A stretch of DNA of 64,000 nucleotides from Saprospiraceae bacterium. Lineage in GTDB: Bacteria > Bacteroidota > Bacteroidia > Chitinophagales > Saprospiraceae. A program made the translations under genes and the position numbers. Positions 1 to 7,852 of the stretch are shown here, piece by piece. The notes below the pieces were generated by a model. It did no database searches, was not told where the DNA came from, and saw nothing but the letters and a program-made list of their open reading frames with translations. Every line of letters starts with the position of its first letter. The first letter of the stretch is position 1. The stretch spans positions 62,001-126,000 of the forward strand of contig JANWXM010000006.1 in the NCBI GenBank assembly GCA_025055285.1. Reading direction: 5' to 3'.

Positions 1-141
1 GGCCGTTCGCCCAATTGGCAGCACACATAACATTTTGATGAAGGTCTTGTTGGCTAATTTCTGCTTGAGGCTATATTTTTACATGCATAAGTCTATTTCT
101 GGCTAACAAATTAGGGAGGCAGTGCGTTTATAGCTGTACCT

Positions 142-630
142 ATGAGTAAAACCCTGTTATCCTTAGTCTTTATCGCCTCTGCTTTGTACTTAAAGGGTCA
201 AGATAGCCTTTTGTTCATTCGGGCTGACCAGATAAAAACTTGGCGCACAGACACTTCTGATACAATATATGTGCTTAATTTCTGGGCAAGTTGGTGTGCA
301 CCCTGCATCGCGGAATTGCCCTACTTTGAGAGGCTACATGCAGAGTACGCAGAGAAACCTGTTCGAGTAATTCTTGTGAGTACGGACTTCCGCCGCGATG
401 TAGACCGCCGTTTGAAGCCTTTCCTCGCTAAGCAATCGCTCCGGAGTCGCGTCGTTTTTATGGATGAAAAAACACCTAATGATTGGATCGACCTCGTTTC
501 ACCAGAATGGTCAGGGGCTATTCCTGCAACCCTTGTCATTCGCCCAAAGACAAAATTTGAGCGATTTTTCGAACGTCAAGTGCGATATGAGGACCTCGAG
601 AAAGCAGTACAAGAGGCCTTGAGTCAATGA
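142..630 (+). CDS. Secreted TlpA/ResA-type thioredoxin-fold protein
   Basis: A 162-residue protein with an N-terminal signal peptide (about residues 1-19, ending LKGQ) followed by a thioredoxin fold. The active site WCAPC is at residues 51-55, and the cis-proline loop is probably the Ile-Pro-Ala-Thr stretch near residue 132. Family members reduce disulfides or cytochrome c apoproteins in the periplasm or use thiols for oxidative-stress defence. It is followed after 37 bases by another exported thioredoxin-fold protein on the same strand, so the two are probably cotranscribed. The partner substrate cannot be read from the sequence. Confidence 0.85.
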   Translation: MSKTLLSLVFIASALYLKGQDSLLFIRADQIKTWRTDTSDTIYVLNFWASWCAPCIAELPYFERLHAEYAEKPVRVILVSTDFRRDVDRRLKPFLAKQSLRSRVVFMDEKTPNDWIDLVSPEWSGAIPATLVIRPKTKFERFFERQVRYEDLEKAVQEALSQ

Positions 631-667
631 AAACGCTAGGATGTAACTACTCAAACCTAATATAGTT

Positions 668-1285
668 ATGAAGCTAGGATTTTCTCAAGTGTGCTTAATG
701 CTTTTTCTTTTCTTGGCAGTTTCGCTACAGTCTCAAAGCGGTGGGGGGTATCGCATAGGAGACGTTGCGCGTGATTTTAAGCTCAAAAACGTAGACGGCA
801 AGATGGTTTCTCTGGCGAGCCTAAAGAAGGCAAAGGGATATGTAGTGATTTTTACGTGTAATCATTGCCCTTTTGCTGTAGCTTATGAGGATCGCATCAT
901 TGCCCTACATAAAAAGTACGAGAAAAAAGGCTTTCCGGTAGTGGCCATCAATCCGAACGACAAGGACATTCAACCAGCCGACAGCTACGAGAATATGCAA
1001 AAGCGCGCCAAGGAAAAGGGTTTCCCATTTGTTTATTTATACGATGAAACTCAAGAGATTGCTCGTGCTTATGGTGCTACCCGCACACCTCATGTGTTTC
1101 TGCTAGACAAAGAACGGCGTGTACGGTATATAGGAGCAATTGACGACAACCATGAAGATCCCAACGGGGTAAAGGAGCGCTATTTGGAGAACGCTATTGA
1201 AGCGCTTCTAGCAGGAAAGGAAGTGCCGCGCCCAGAGACTAAAGCTATTGGTTGTACCATCAAGTGGCGAACCGCCTCGAAGTGA
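668..1285 (+). CDS. Secreted thioredoxin-like (redoxin-domain) protein with CNHC motif
   Basis: A 205-residue protein with a clear signal peptide (residues 1-22) and an AhpC/TSA-redoxin fold. The cysteine pair lies in TCNHCPF (Cys64 and Cys67) rather than the classical WCxxC. That variant marks a family of periplasmic thioredoxin-like proteins common in Bacteroidota. The motif TRTPHVFLLD is the expected cis-proline region. It sits immediately downstream of another thioredoxin-fold gene on the same strand, which suggests shared redox work outside the cytoplasm. The exact substrate is unknown. Confidence 0.82.
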   Translation: MKLGFSQVCLMLFLFLAVSLQSQSGGGYRIGDVARDFKLKNVDGKMVSLASLKKAKGYVVIFTCNHCPFAVAYEDRIIALHKKYEKKGFPVVAINPNDKDIQPADSYENMQKRAKEKGFPFVYLYDETQEIARAYGATRTPHVFLLDKERRVRYIGAIDDNHEDPNGVKERYLENAIEALLAGKEVPRPETKAIGCTIKWRTASK

Positions 1286-1294
1286 GCATATTCT

Positions 1295-1660
1295 CTAGGC
1301 GCCTAGGCGCAGGCCAAGCAAAAGCGCGGCTGTACACAGGAAAAATTGGCCTACGACATAAATTAGCCAAAGGAGCGGGTGACCGCTTTGCCAAAGTCCC
1401 CAGCTCTCAGACGTAAAAGTGGAATACGTGCTAAAACCGCCGCAAAAACCTGTGATGAGCAATAGTCGGCGGTCATCGGATAGCCAGCCGTTTCCCTGCC
1501 AGGCGATAAAAAGGCCAAAGAGCAGGCACGCTGCGACATTAGCCACTAACGTTGCCCAGGGGAAATGTACTTGCCACGGCCGCATGAGGAGCCAGAGAAT
1601 GTAGCGGCAAAGGCTGCCCAAGCCGCCACCCAGGAATACCAGGATAAAAGGCTTAACCAT
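1295..1660 (-). CDS. crcB: Fluoride channel CrcB/FluC
   Basis: A 121-residue, four-helix membrane protein. It has the family glycine-rich start GGGLGSLCRY (residues 11-20), the conserved Asn41 of the TM2 region, and the signature GFCGGFSTYSTF (residues 71-82), which forms the Na+ site and fluoride-contacting phenylalanine box. FluC works as a dual-topology dimer that lets fluoride leave the cytoplasm. A single full-length copy is present, so a homodimer is expected. No fluoride riboswitch (GG-TGC-type crcB motif) was recognised upstream, where a terminator of the preceding ribosomal-protein operon lies instead. Confidence 0.93.
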   Translation of the reverse strand: MVKPFILVFLGGGLGSLCRYILWLLMRPWQVHFPWATLVANVAACLLFGLFIAWQGNGWLSDDRRLLLITGFCGGFSTYSTFTSESWGLWQSGHPLLWLIYVVGQFFLCTAALLLGLRLGA

Positions 1661-1681
1661 ATACTATAGTTTCAAATGCAA

Positions 1682-1720
1682 AAGAGCGGTGGAGTTCTTC
1701 AGCGAATACCCACCGCTCTT
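1682..1720 (-). terminator. Rho-independent terminator of rplU-rpmA operon
   Basis: Perfect 11-bp inverted repeat (arms 1682-1692 and 1710-1720, core GAGCGGTGG). On the minus strand the arm is followed by TTTTGCATTT. It lies between the end of the bL27 gene and the start of crcB. Confidence 0.75.
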
Positions 1721-1769
1721 CTTTGTACGTGCTGCGACAGCCAAGAAGCATCCCGGCGCCACATCCCTT

Positions 1770-2558
1770 CTACTCCGAGGTTTTGCGCCCGCCGATAAGC
1801 ATATCTTGATAGTCCTTTAGCTCTTCCCACTGGCCATTCGCAGCAAAGCGCGCTTGAGCAGGCCACGTAGAAGGGTCGTGAATTTGATAGCGCGGGCCTG
1901 CGGCCTCTAGGATTTCGCGCAAGCGCTCTACCGGAGTGTTTGCTAGCGCCTCCCATGTGTCAATGCCCGCACTCTGAAGTAATTGTTCGATTTTTGGCCC
2001 TATACCTTCGATAACTTTGAGGTCATTAAGCTTTGGAGTTTTCTTAGAAGTCTTTTTGGACGAAGTGATGTTCTCTTCTAGCACCGGTGAGGGAGCCGTT
2101 GTCGTCTCGGTAGCAGAGAAGGTCTCCTCCGCTTCGAGCGCAGCCACTTTCTCCTCCAGACGTTCTATGCCTTCTTCCGCGGGCGTTGCTGGGACTGACA
2201 GGGGCGCCTCAGCAATAGTTTCTGACGTTGAAGCATATGTCTTGCCGAGGCTAGGAGCTTGGAGCACAGCTTCAGGAGCTGCCACTTCCAAAACCTCAAG
2301 CTCGGAAAAGGGAATCACACTAACGATGCGCCGGTTGTTCCGCGTGCGCTTGAAAGAAACAATCCCATCCACGGCAGCATGCAAAGTGTAGTCGCGACCC
2401 ATGTATACATTTTTTCCAGGGTGGAATTTAGTACCGCGCTGGCGAACAATAATGTTGCCCGCAATAGCTCGCTGGCCGCCAAAAATTTTGACGCCCAAGC
2501 GCTTGCTTCTGCTATCGCGACCGTTATCAGTGGAGCCTACGCCCTTCTTGTGTGCCAT
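1770..2558 (-). CDS. rpmA: Ribosomal protein bL27 with long C-terminal helix-hairpin-helix extension
   Basis: Residues 1-85 are a standard bL27: start [10 protein letters not shown], then SKRLGVK, the [16 protein letters not shown] core, HPG, and the GRDYTLHA segment. The protein does not stop at about 85 residues as usual but continues to 262. Residues about 86-176 are a Pro/Thr/Glu/Ser-rich low-complexity linker. Residues 177-262 form a compact domain with a helix-hairpin-helix signature (VIEGIGPKI at 182-190, then a second helical pair), of the kind used for nonspecific nucleic-acid binding. bL27 lines the peptidyl-transferase centre with its N-terminus, so the extension would project from the ribosome surface. 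The gene follows rplU in the usual order. No frameshift or stop separates the domains. Confidence 0.93.
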   Translation of the reverse strand: MAHKKGVGSTDNGRDSRSKRLGVKIFGGQRAIAGNIIVRQRGTKFHPGKNVYMGRDYTLHAAVDGIVSFKRTRNNRRIVSVIPFSELEVLEVAAPEAVLQAPSLGKTYASTSETIAEAPLSVPATPAEEGIERLEEKVAALEAEETFSATETTTAPSPVLEENITSSKKTSKKTPKLNDLKVIEGIGPKIEQLLQSAGIDTWEALANTPVERLREILEAAGPRYQIHDPSTWPAQARFAANGQWEELKDYQDMLIGGRKTSE

Positions 2559-2595
2559 ACGAAAAAATTTTTAACAAAAATGAATAGAAATGCCG

Positions 2596-2907
2596 TTAGG
2601 AAGCGATACTTTCAATTTTAATTCGGGTGAACAACTGGCGATGTCCTTTCTTCTTCCGATAGCCTTTGCGGCGCTTCTTATGGAAGACAATGATTTTGTC
2701 GCCTTTCAAATGACCTAATACAGTGGCAGTTACCTGAGCACCCGGCACGTATGGCGTGCCGATAGAGACCTCGCCATCTCGGTCGATAAGATGTACAGTG
2801 CTAAAGGAGATACTTTCTCCCTCTTGAGCTGCCAGCCGGTGGACGAAGATTTGCTGACCTTCCTCAACTTTAAACTGCTGACCGGCAATGGAAACAATAG
2901 CGAACAT
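2596..2907 (-). CDS. rplU: Ribosomal protein bL21
   Basis: A 103-residue protein of normal family length. It starts MFAIVSIAGQQFKVEEGQ and carries the basic KKRRKGYRKKKGHRQ tract near the C-terminus that defines bL21 and contacts 23S rRNA. It is the first gene of the rplU-rpmA operon, 37 bases upstream of bL27. A TAnnTTTG promoter element precedes it. In some Bacteroidota bL21 itself carries a C-terminal HhH extension (recollection, not checked); here it does not, and bL27 does. Confidence 0.96.
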   Translation of the reverse strand: MFAIVSIAGQQFKVEEGQQIFVHRLAAQEGESISFSTVHLIDRDGEVSIGTPYVPGAQVTATVLGHLKGDKIIVFHKKRRKGYRKKKGHRQLFTRIKIESIAS

Positions 2908-2962
2908 GCGAAAAAGTGTGGTTTTTTACTGCGTAAATACCGTCGTCTTCTGAAGGAGGCGG

Positions 2963-2970
2963 CAAAGGTA
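2963..2970 (-). promoter_or_regulatory. Bacteroidota -7 promoter element (TACCTTTG) for rplU
   Basis: Exact TAnnTTTG match on the minus strand, 56 bases upstream of the bL21 start. A TTTG lies about 21 bases further upstream, in the position of the -33 element. Confidence 0.65.
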
Positions 2971-3233
2971 CGAAAAAGGCATTTGAAAAAACAAACTTTT
3001 TCGTAACGCCGCGTGTAATTCATGGCATGAGGCGAGCTTGTTCCTATAGCAACTAGGTTGGTTGGAGTAAGGCAAATGCTCTATGTCGGCGCAGTGTGCG
3101 TAGGAAGAAGAGCAATGTATGTTACTCTAGGCATTTGCACAATGCCCCGATGCTTCGACGGAGGGTACGTGTTTGGCGCTAGATATGCTTGAGTTAAGGG
3201 CGGAAGATTATAAAGAGTACTAATGGCGAGGCG

Positions 3234-3786
3234 ATGCGCATTTGTATTCGCTTCGAACAAAGATATATTAGTGTTGGACGGCACATATAAGCGCGAATGT
3301 GCGAGCAGTATAGGCCGGTGTTGATGACGTTGAGCGGCTATATGCCGCATTTTGACATGGTGTACGTCAACGCATAGGCGCTCAGCGACGAGGACATTGA
3401 GCGATTGGAGACGTTTTTGCCTATTGCGCAACACGTTGTTGGCGCTCATGCATAGGCGCGAAGACGGGTATCTGCGGATTCATTGTAGGCGATTGCCTAC
3501 ACTTGCGAGCAAGGAGGTATTGATACAATTGTGTGAGGCGACGTTTGTGTGTTTACGACAGAGTTCCACGCCTTCGAAGGGAGAGATTGCGAACGTAATT
3601 AAGATATTGATGCCGTCTTCGGAGAAGCAAGCAAGAACGGCTTATGGGAAAATTTTGAAGAAGAGCGTTGAAACGGACATGAAGTAGGGCTTTAAGCAGG
3701 GTTGGGAGCAAGGCGTTGAGAAGATGCTACTGGCTTATGCGCAAATGCTCGGATTAAAACCGCGAGCAGGTGGCTGGAGTGTTTGA
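3234..3786 (+). pseudogene. Decayed gene resembling the Rpn (PD-(D/E)XK, 'transposase_31') family
   Basis: Protein-like segments can be followed across stops and a frameshift. One frame gives YRPVLMTLSGYMPHFDMVYV, then a TAG at 3375, then ALSDEDIERLETFLPIAQHVV. The reading then moves to another frame, with SSEKQARTAYGKILKKSVE, a TAG at 3685, and finally GFKQGWEQGVEKMLLAYAQ ending at 3786. The C-terminal Gly-x-x-x-Gly-x-Glu-x-Gly repeat and the LSDEDIERL segment are typical of Rpn-type recombination-promoting nucleases. Family assignment rests on recollection of these patterns and is moderate; that the gene is broken is clear. Confidence 0.45.
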
Positions 3787-4310
3787 GGTTTCCATAGAAA
3801 TAGTCTGGAAAGTGCATCAGTCGCTCTAAGAGTTTGTCGGCTACGGTTACTGCAGGGCAAGCGAGCGTTCGCATATGCGCAAGCGGAGGTGGGCAGTTAT
3901 AAGCAAAAGACGGATGAAAGGTTTAGAACAGTGCCTTATTCGACCGAAACCTCTGCGCACCTCCTTCGGTTACCTTTAAGGTCGGTTAAACGAGCGAGTC
4001 AAATTTGATTTGAGTGAGCAACGGCCAACGAATAAACGTAACTGATCTTTCGCGCCATCACTCAACAGGTGGGTGCTCGCTGCCAGAGAGGTGTTCTGAG
4101 TAGAGGCTGCCAACGGATGCAGCAGTAGTGCGCAGCGCAATTGTTGGCTTCTTCGGTCCTTGCGCTTGCCGACGATATCCTGTGAGCCTAGTTGCAGAGG
4201 TGAGTAGCCTTCTTGCCTTTTCTCCTCATGCTGAGGTTTGAAAGAGAGAGTTTTCTTTAAGATAGGAAAAAATCTGAGTAGTTAGAGCTTCTTACCGAAT
4301 CATCTGATGC
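3787..4310. other. Intergenic region without recognised gene
   Basis: About 520 bases between the decayed Rpn-like gene and the SDR gene. Both strands are closed by frequent stops, and no tRNA, strong hairpin or TAnnTTTG element was found. It may be further degenerate sequence related to the neighbouring pseudogene, but nothing in it can be assigned. Confidence 0.5.
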
Positions 4311-5336
4311 TTAAGACATGGGTAAGATACGAGGAGAGAACCCATCGCGCGCCGCTTCTAGAAATTGAGCCGCCGTCTCTCGGATAGTCTGCTCAATGGG
4401 TCGGTAAGTAAAGCCGCTGACAGTGAGCGATTTGTCGTTTCGGTAAGAAAAGCGGCAGGTAGAAGCCCGGGCGCTGTCGCGCGTTAGAAGAGGGTCAGCA
4501 CCCGTGAGTTTCGATCTGAGCCATTCGAGGCGCCAGCCTATCTCGGCTAGCCATGGCGTTACGCGAATAAAAGGACGACGTACACCAAGGGCATCAGCAA
4601 TTTGAAAGAACACATCTCGAAAAAGAAGATCTTGTGCACTCAAGATGTAGCGTTCGCCCTGAATACCGCGCTCGAGTAAAAGAAGAATAAATTGAGCTAC
4701 ATCGCGCACGTCTACAAAACCGTTCTGCCCTATGGGATAGAGCGCTAGTCCTTTATAAATTTGAAGAAAGAAACGACTTGTTCCCACATGCCAGAAACCA
4801 CTGCCTAATACCATAGAAGGGTTGACTACAGCCACCGGTAGCCCTTCGGCATGAGCACGCCACACTTCTTGCTCGGAAAGGTACTTACTAAGGGCATAGC
4901 GGGTATTCGTAGGGCCATCTACCCATGGGCAGGTTTCGTCAAGCACGGGCCTGTGGGCCGCGCGTCCTAGTGCAGCCACACTGCTAACGTGCACAAAGTG
5001 TTGAACGTTTGCATTTAGGGCCAAATTGACCATGTTTGCCGTGCCTTCCACATTGATACGCATCATCCGGCGTTCATCGGAGGAGCGGAATGAGACCAGG
5101 GCTGCGCAGTGACAAACGCGAGTGACTCCTTCGAAGGCCTCTTCTAAGGCTACGATATCAGTAACGTCGCCCTCGACCCATTCCACTTTGTCAGCAACAT
5201 TGCGCACGAGATCAAGAGCACTTTTGCGTCGTTTTAACGCGCGCACCTTGTATCCGCGTTGAAGCAAAAGGCGAAGCACGTAAGAGCCAATGAAACCTGT
5301 GGCACCTGTAATTAGAACCTTATCGTTTGATCTCAT
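4311..5336 (-). CDS. NAD(P)-dependent epimerase/dehydratase (extended SDR, dihydroflavonol reductase-like)
   Basis: A 341-residue extended short-chain dehydrogenase. The Rossmann motif GATGFIG is at residues 11-17, the HVSSVAALG segment carries the catalytic Ser, and YALSKYLSE carries the Tyr-xxx-Lys pair. Overall similarity is to the dihydroflavonol-4-reductase/HpnA-like branch, which acts on hydroxy/keto groups of nucleotide sugars, terpenoids or sterol-like substrates. The substrate is not predictable. Its start overlaps the stop of the upstream cytochrome c gene by four bases (ATGA), so the two are translationally coupled. Confidence 0.85.
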   Translation of the reverse strand: MRSNDKVLITGATGFIGSYVLRLLLQRGYKVRALKRRKSALDLVRNVADKVEWVEGDVTDIVALEEAFEGVTRVCHCAALVSFRSSDERRMMRINVEGTANMVNLALNANVQHFVHVSSVAALGRAAHRPVLDETCPWVDGPTNTRYALSKYLSEQEVWRAHAEGLPVAVVNPSMVLGSGFWHVGTSRFFLQIYKGLALYPIGQNGFVDVRDVAQFILLLLERGIQGERYILSAQDLLFRDVFFQIADALGVRRPFIRVTPWLAEIGWRLEWLRSKLTGADPLLTRDSARASTCRFSYRNDKSLTVSGFTYRPIEQTIRETAAQFLEAARDGFSPRILPMS

Positions 5337-5668
5337 TTCCGAAATGTTTCAATGTATTGAGCTACAGATAAGATTTCTTCTTCTTTTAGTACTCCTCCGA
5401 ATGGCGGCATGGTATTTTTGCCCATGGTGATTTGATGAATGCGCTCTTCCATACTGAGAGTAGAGCGAGAAAGGTCAGCGGCTCCATTGAGTGCCAAAGT
5501 TCCATCGGCGCCATGACATATCACACAATGTTGACGGTATAAGGTTTGTCCGTCTGGATGTTTCGTTGAAGAGGTGGTTGCATCTCCCACGCAAGAGAAG
5601 AACAGGGGCATCAAGACGCAAAGGCTAATCAACGTAGCGCAACACACTAATTTACAAAGGCTTTTCAT
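5333..5668 (-). CDS. Small c-type cytochrome lipoprotein
   Basis: The start chosen is the ATG at 5668, giving 111 residues with a hydrophobic leader ending LFFSC, a plausible lipobox. A longer in-frame extension upstream would run into the divergent dehydrogenase gene and lacks signal-peptide character. One haem site CVICH is present, and MPPFGG supplies the likely axial Met in the class I monohaem pattern. Such proteins carry electrons at the outer face of the inner membrane. It is coupled to the SDR gene downstream and starts only 17 bases from the oppositely oriented D-lactate dehydrogenase gene. Confidence 0.8.
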   Translation of the reverse strand: MKSLCKLVCCATLISLCVLMPLFFSCVGDATTSSTKHPDGQTLYRQHCVICHGADGTLALNGAADLSRSTLSMEERIHQITMGKNTMPPFGGVLKEEEILSVAQYIETFRK

Positions 5669-5685
5669 AAACAAGAGAAAATTGT

Positions 5686-6684
5686 ATGAAGATAGCTTTT
5701 TTCTCTGCACGCGCGTATGAGCGAGCATATTTCGATCGGGCAAATTGGGAAGGGCTACATCATCTATGGTATACAGAGGTGCCATTGCGAGAGGAAACGG
5801 CTGCGTTGGCGAACGGACACGAGGCAGTGTGCATCTTCGTCAACGATCGCGTGACGGCGATGGTAGCAAAACAATTGGCTGCCATGGGAGTTCGACTCAT
5901 AGCTTTGCGTTGTGCTGGCTTCAACCAGGTGGACTTGGCCGCTACCGAGGCTTGGGGTTTAACGGTGGTTCGCGTGCCTGCTTATTCTCCTCATGCAGTT
6001 GCCGAGCACACCGTAGCCCTTATCCTCGCCTTAAATCGAAAAATACATCGCGCTTACAATCGCGTCCGAGAAGGGAATTTCGCTTTAGATAATCTCATGG
6101 GTTTCGACTTGTGCGGAAAGACCATCGGCGTAGTGGGCACTGGCAAAATTGGAAAGGCTTTTGCTCAGATCATGATGGGTTTTGGCTGTCGGGTCTTGGG
6201 TTTTGACCCTTATCCTAACCCTGAATTAGAGGCGAAGGGCATGCAGTATACGACGATGGATACCTTGCTCGAACAGTCGGACATTGTTTCATTGCATTGT
6301 CCTCTGACAGAGGCCACTTACCATCTCATCAATGCCGATAAAATTCGTTTGATGCGTCGCGGTGCCATGCTTATCAATACCGGCCGCGGCGCATTAATTG
6401 ATACACAGGCTGTTATTCAGGCGCTCAAAGATGGGCATCTAGGTTACCTCGGTTTAGATGTTTATGAGCAGGAAGAGGGCTTGTTTTTTCGAGACCTCTC
6501 GTACGAAATCATTCAGGATGACCTCATTACCCGCTTAATGACTTTCCCTAATGTGTTGATTACTTCTCATCAGGCATTTTTTACGCATGAAGCAATGACA
6601 GAAATCGCTCATACGACGCTGCACAACATTACAGCTTTTGAGCGCGGACTGCCCTTGGAGAACGCTGTGCGCAAAACCGGCTGA
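5686..6684 (+). CDS. ldhA: D-lactate dehydrogenase (D-2-hydroxyacid dehydrogenase)
   Basis: A 332-residue enzyme of the D-isomer-specific 2-hydroxyacid dehydrogenase family. The NAD-binding motif GTGKIGKAF is near residue 153. The substrate-binding RCAGFNQVD and catalytic Arg segment NTGRGALID are present, and the catalytic His occurs in SHQAFFT in place of the SAH or GHL seen in other subfamilies; that form is typical of fermentative D-LDHs. It interconverts pyruvate and D-lactate with NADH. It is divergently arranged with the cytochrome c gene across a 17-base gap, so their promoters must overlap coding sequence. Confidence 0.9.
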   Translation: MKIAFFSARAYERAYFDRANWEGLHHLWYTEVPLREETAALANGHEAVCIFVNDRVTAMVAKQLAAMGVRLIALRCAGFNQVDLAATEAWGLTVVRVPAYSPHAVAEHTVALILALNRKIHRAYNRVREGNFALDNLMGFDLCGKTIGVVGTGKIGKAFAQIMMGFGCRVLGFDPYPNPELEAKGMQYTTMDTLLEQSDIVSLHCPLTEATYHLINADKIRLMRRGAMLINTGRGALIDTQAVIQALKDGHLGYLGLDVYEQEEGLFFRDLSYEIIQDDLITRLMTFPNVLITSHQAFFTHEAMTEIAHTTLHNITAFERGLPLENAVRKTG

Positions 6685-6686
6685 AG

Positions 6687-7784
6687 TTATTCTTCGGGCA
6701 CTTCCACAATTTCCTCATCTTCACCTGTTTCACTAACTAAGGTCTTGCGCTTGGCTACTTCTAAGGCATTGGCTCGCATTTCAAGGTATTCGTTGCGGTT
6801 GTGGACGATATCGGCGGCCAAATAAAGCGCTCGAATAAAGGATGTTTCGTCAGCTTCGCCTTTGCCCGCAATGTCGTAGGCCGTGCCGTGGTCTGGGGAA
6901 GTCCGCACAGCCGGTAGGCCGGCAGAATAGTTGACGCCGTCTCCAAAGCTAAGTGTCTTGAAAGGAGCAAGTCCTTGGTCGTGATACATGGCTAAGATGG
7001 CATCGAATTTTCGGAACATTCCCGATCCGAAGAAACCGTCGGCTGGGAAGGGACCATAGGCCAGTATTCCGCTTTCCTTCGCCTGTTCGATAGCAGGTCG
7101 AATAATGGAAACCTCTTCGTCGCCGATCGTCCCTTCATCGCCGGCATGCGGATTTAGGCCTAGCACGGCAATAGTAGGCTTATTGATACCGAAATCTACC
7201 TTAAGTGTCTCAGAGAGAATGAAAATCTTATCGAGGATTTTTTCTTTAGTGATAGCGCCGGCCACTTCGCGCAAAGGAAGGTGATTGGTTACCAATCCGA
7301 CGCGCAAGTCGTCAGAGATGAGGAGCATGAGCGAGTCCTTGGCTCCAAGCGCCTGAGTAATGTATTCCGTATGGCCAACAAAGGGGAATCCAGCCAGTTG
7401 CATAGCCTTCTTGTGGATTGGAGCTGTTACAAGAGCATCTATGTTGCCGGTTTTCAAGTCGTTTACAGCTCTTTCTAGGGCCAAATAGGCGCATTTACCA
7501 CTTATTTCAGTAGGCTTACCTAGGGTAATGTTGACGTTTTCTGTCCAACAGTTAATGATATTGATCCGCCCCGGCTGTGCTTCCTCAGGAGCATTTATGG
7601 AGTGGAATTGAATGTTTTCCGGAGTAATGATGTTTTTGTGATAAGCGACAACTTTAGTACTGCCATAAATGGCTAAACGAAGCTGTTGGCCTGCCTTTTT
7701 AAGCAAGAGGGCTTTCAGAATGATTTCCAGCCCGATACCGTTAATATCGCCGCAAGTAATTCCGATGGTTATGTTGTAATTCAT
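6687..7784 (-). CDS. pdxA: 4-hydroxythreonine-4-phosphate dehydrogenase PdxA
   Basis: A 365-residue enzyme with the family hallmarks GITCGDINGIG at the N-terminus, TAPIHKKA, GHTEYI, LNPHAGD, the metal-binding MYHDQG, and the C-terminal RTSPDHGTAYDIAG. It oxidises 4-phosphohydroxy-L-threonine in DXP-dependent pyridoxal phosphate synthesis. A short acidic tail (ETGEDEEIVEVPEE) extends beyond the usual C-terminus. No other pdx gene is nearby. It converges with ldhA, with a two-base gap. Confidence 0.95.
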   Translation of the reverse strand: MNYNITIGITCGDINGIGLEIILKALLLKKAGQQLRLAIYGSTKVVAYHKNIITPENIQFHSINAPEEAQPGRINIINCWTENVNITLGKPTEISGKCAYLALERAVNDLKTGNIDALVTAPIHKKAMQLAGFPFVGHTEYITQALGAKDSLMLLISDDLRVGLVTNHLPLREVAGAITKEKILDKIFILSETLKVDFGINKPTIAVLGLNPHAGDEGTIGDEEVSIIRPAIEQAKESGILAYGPFPADGFFGSGMFRKFDAILAMYHDQGLAPFKTLSFGDGVNYSAGLPAVRTSPDHGTAYDIAGKGEADETSFIRALYLAADIVHNRNEYLEMRANALEVAKRKTLVSETGEDEEIVEVPEE

Positions 7785-7852
7785 CTTTGTAGAAGCGTCA
7801 GTGAATCGTGAAAACCTCTGCGCGAGCGTGTATGAGTGCGTAGACTCCGCGC

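Noticed and set aside
1295-1306. A 12-base perfect palindrome CTAGGCGCCTAG at the crcB stop codon.
   Set aside because: It has no loop and no T run, it overlaps coding sequence, and a chance palindrome is the simplest reading.
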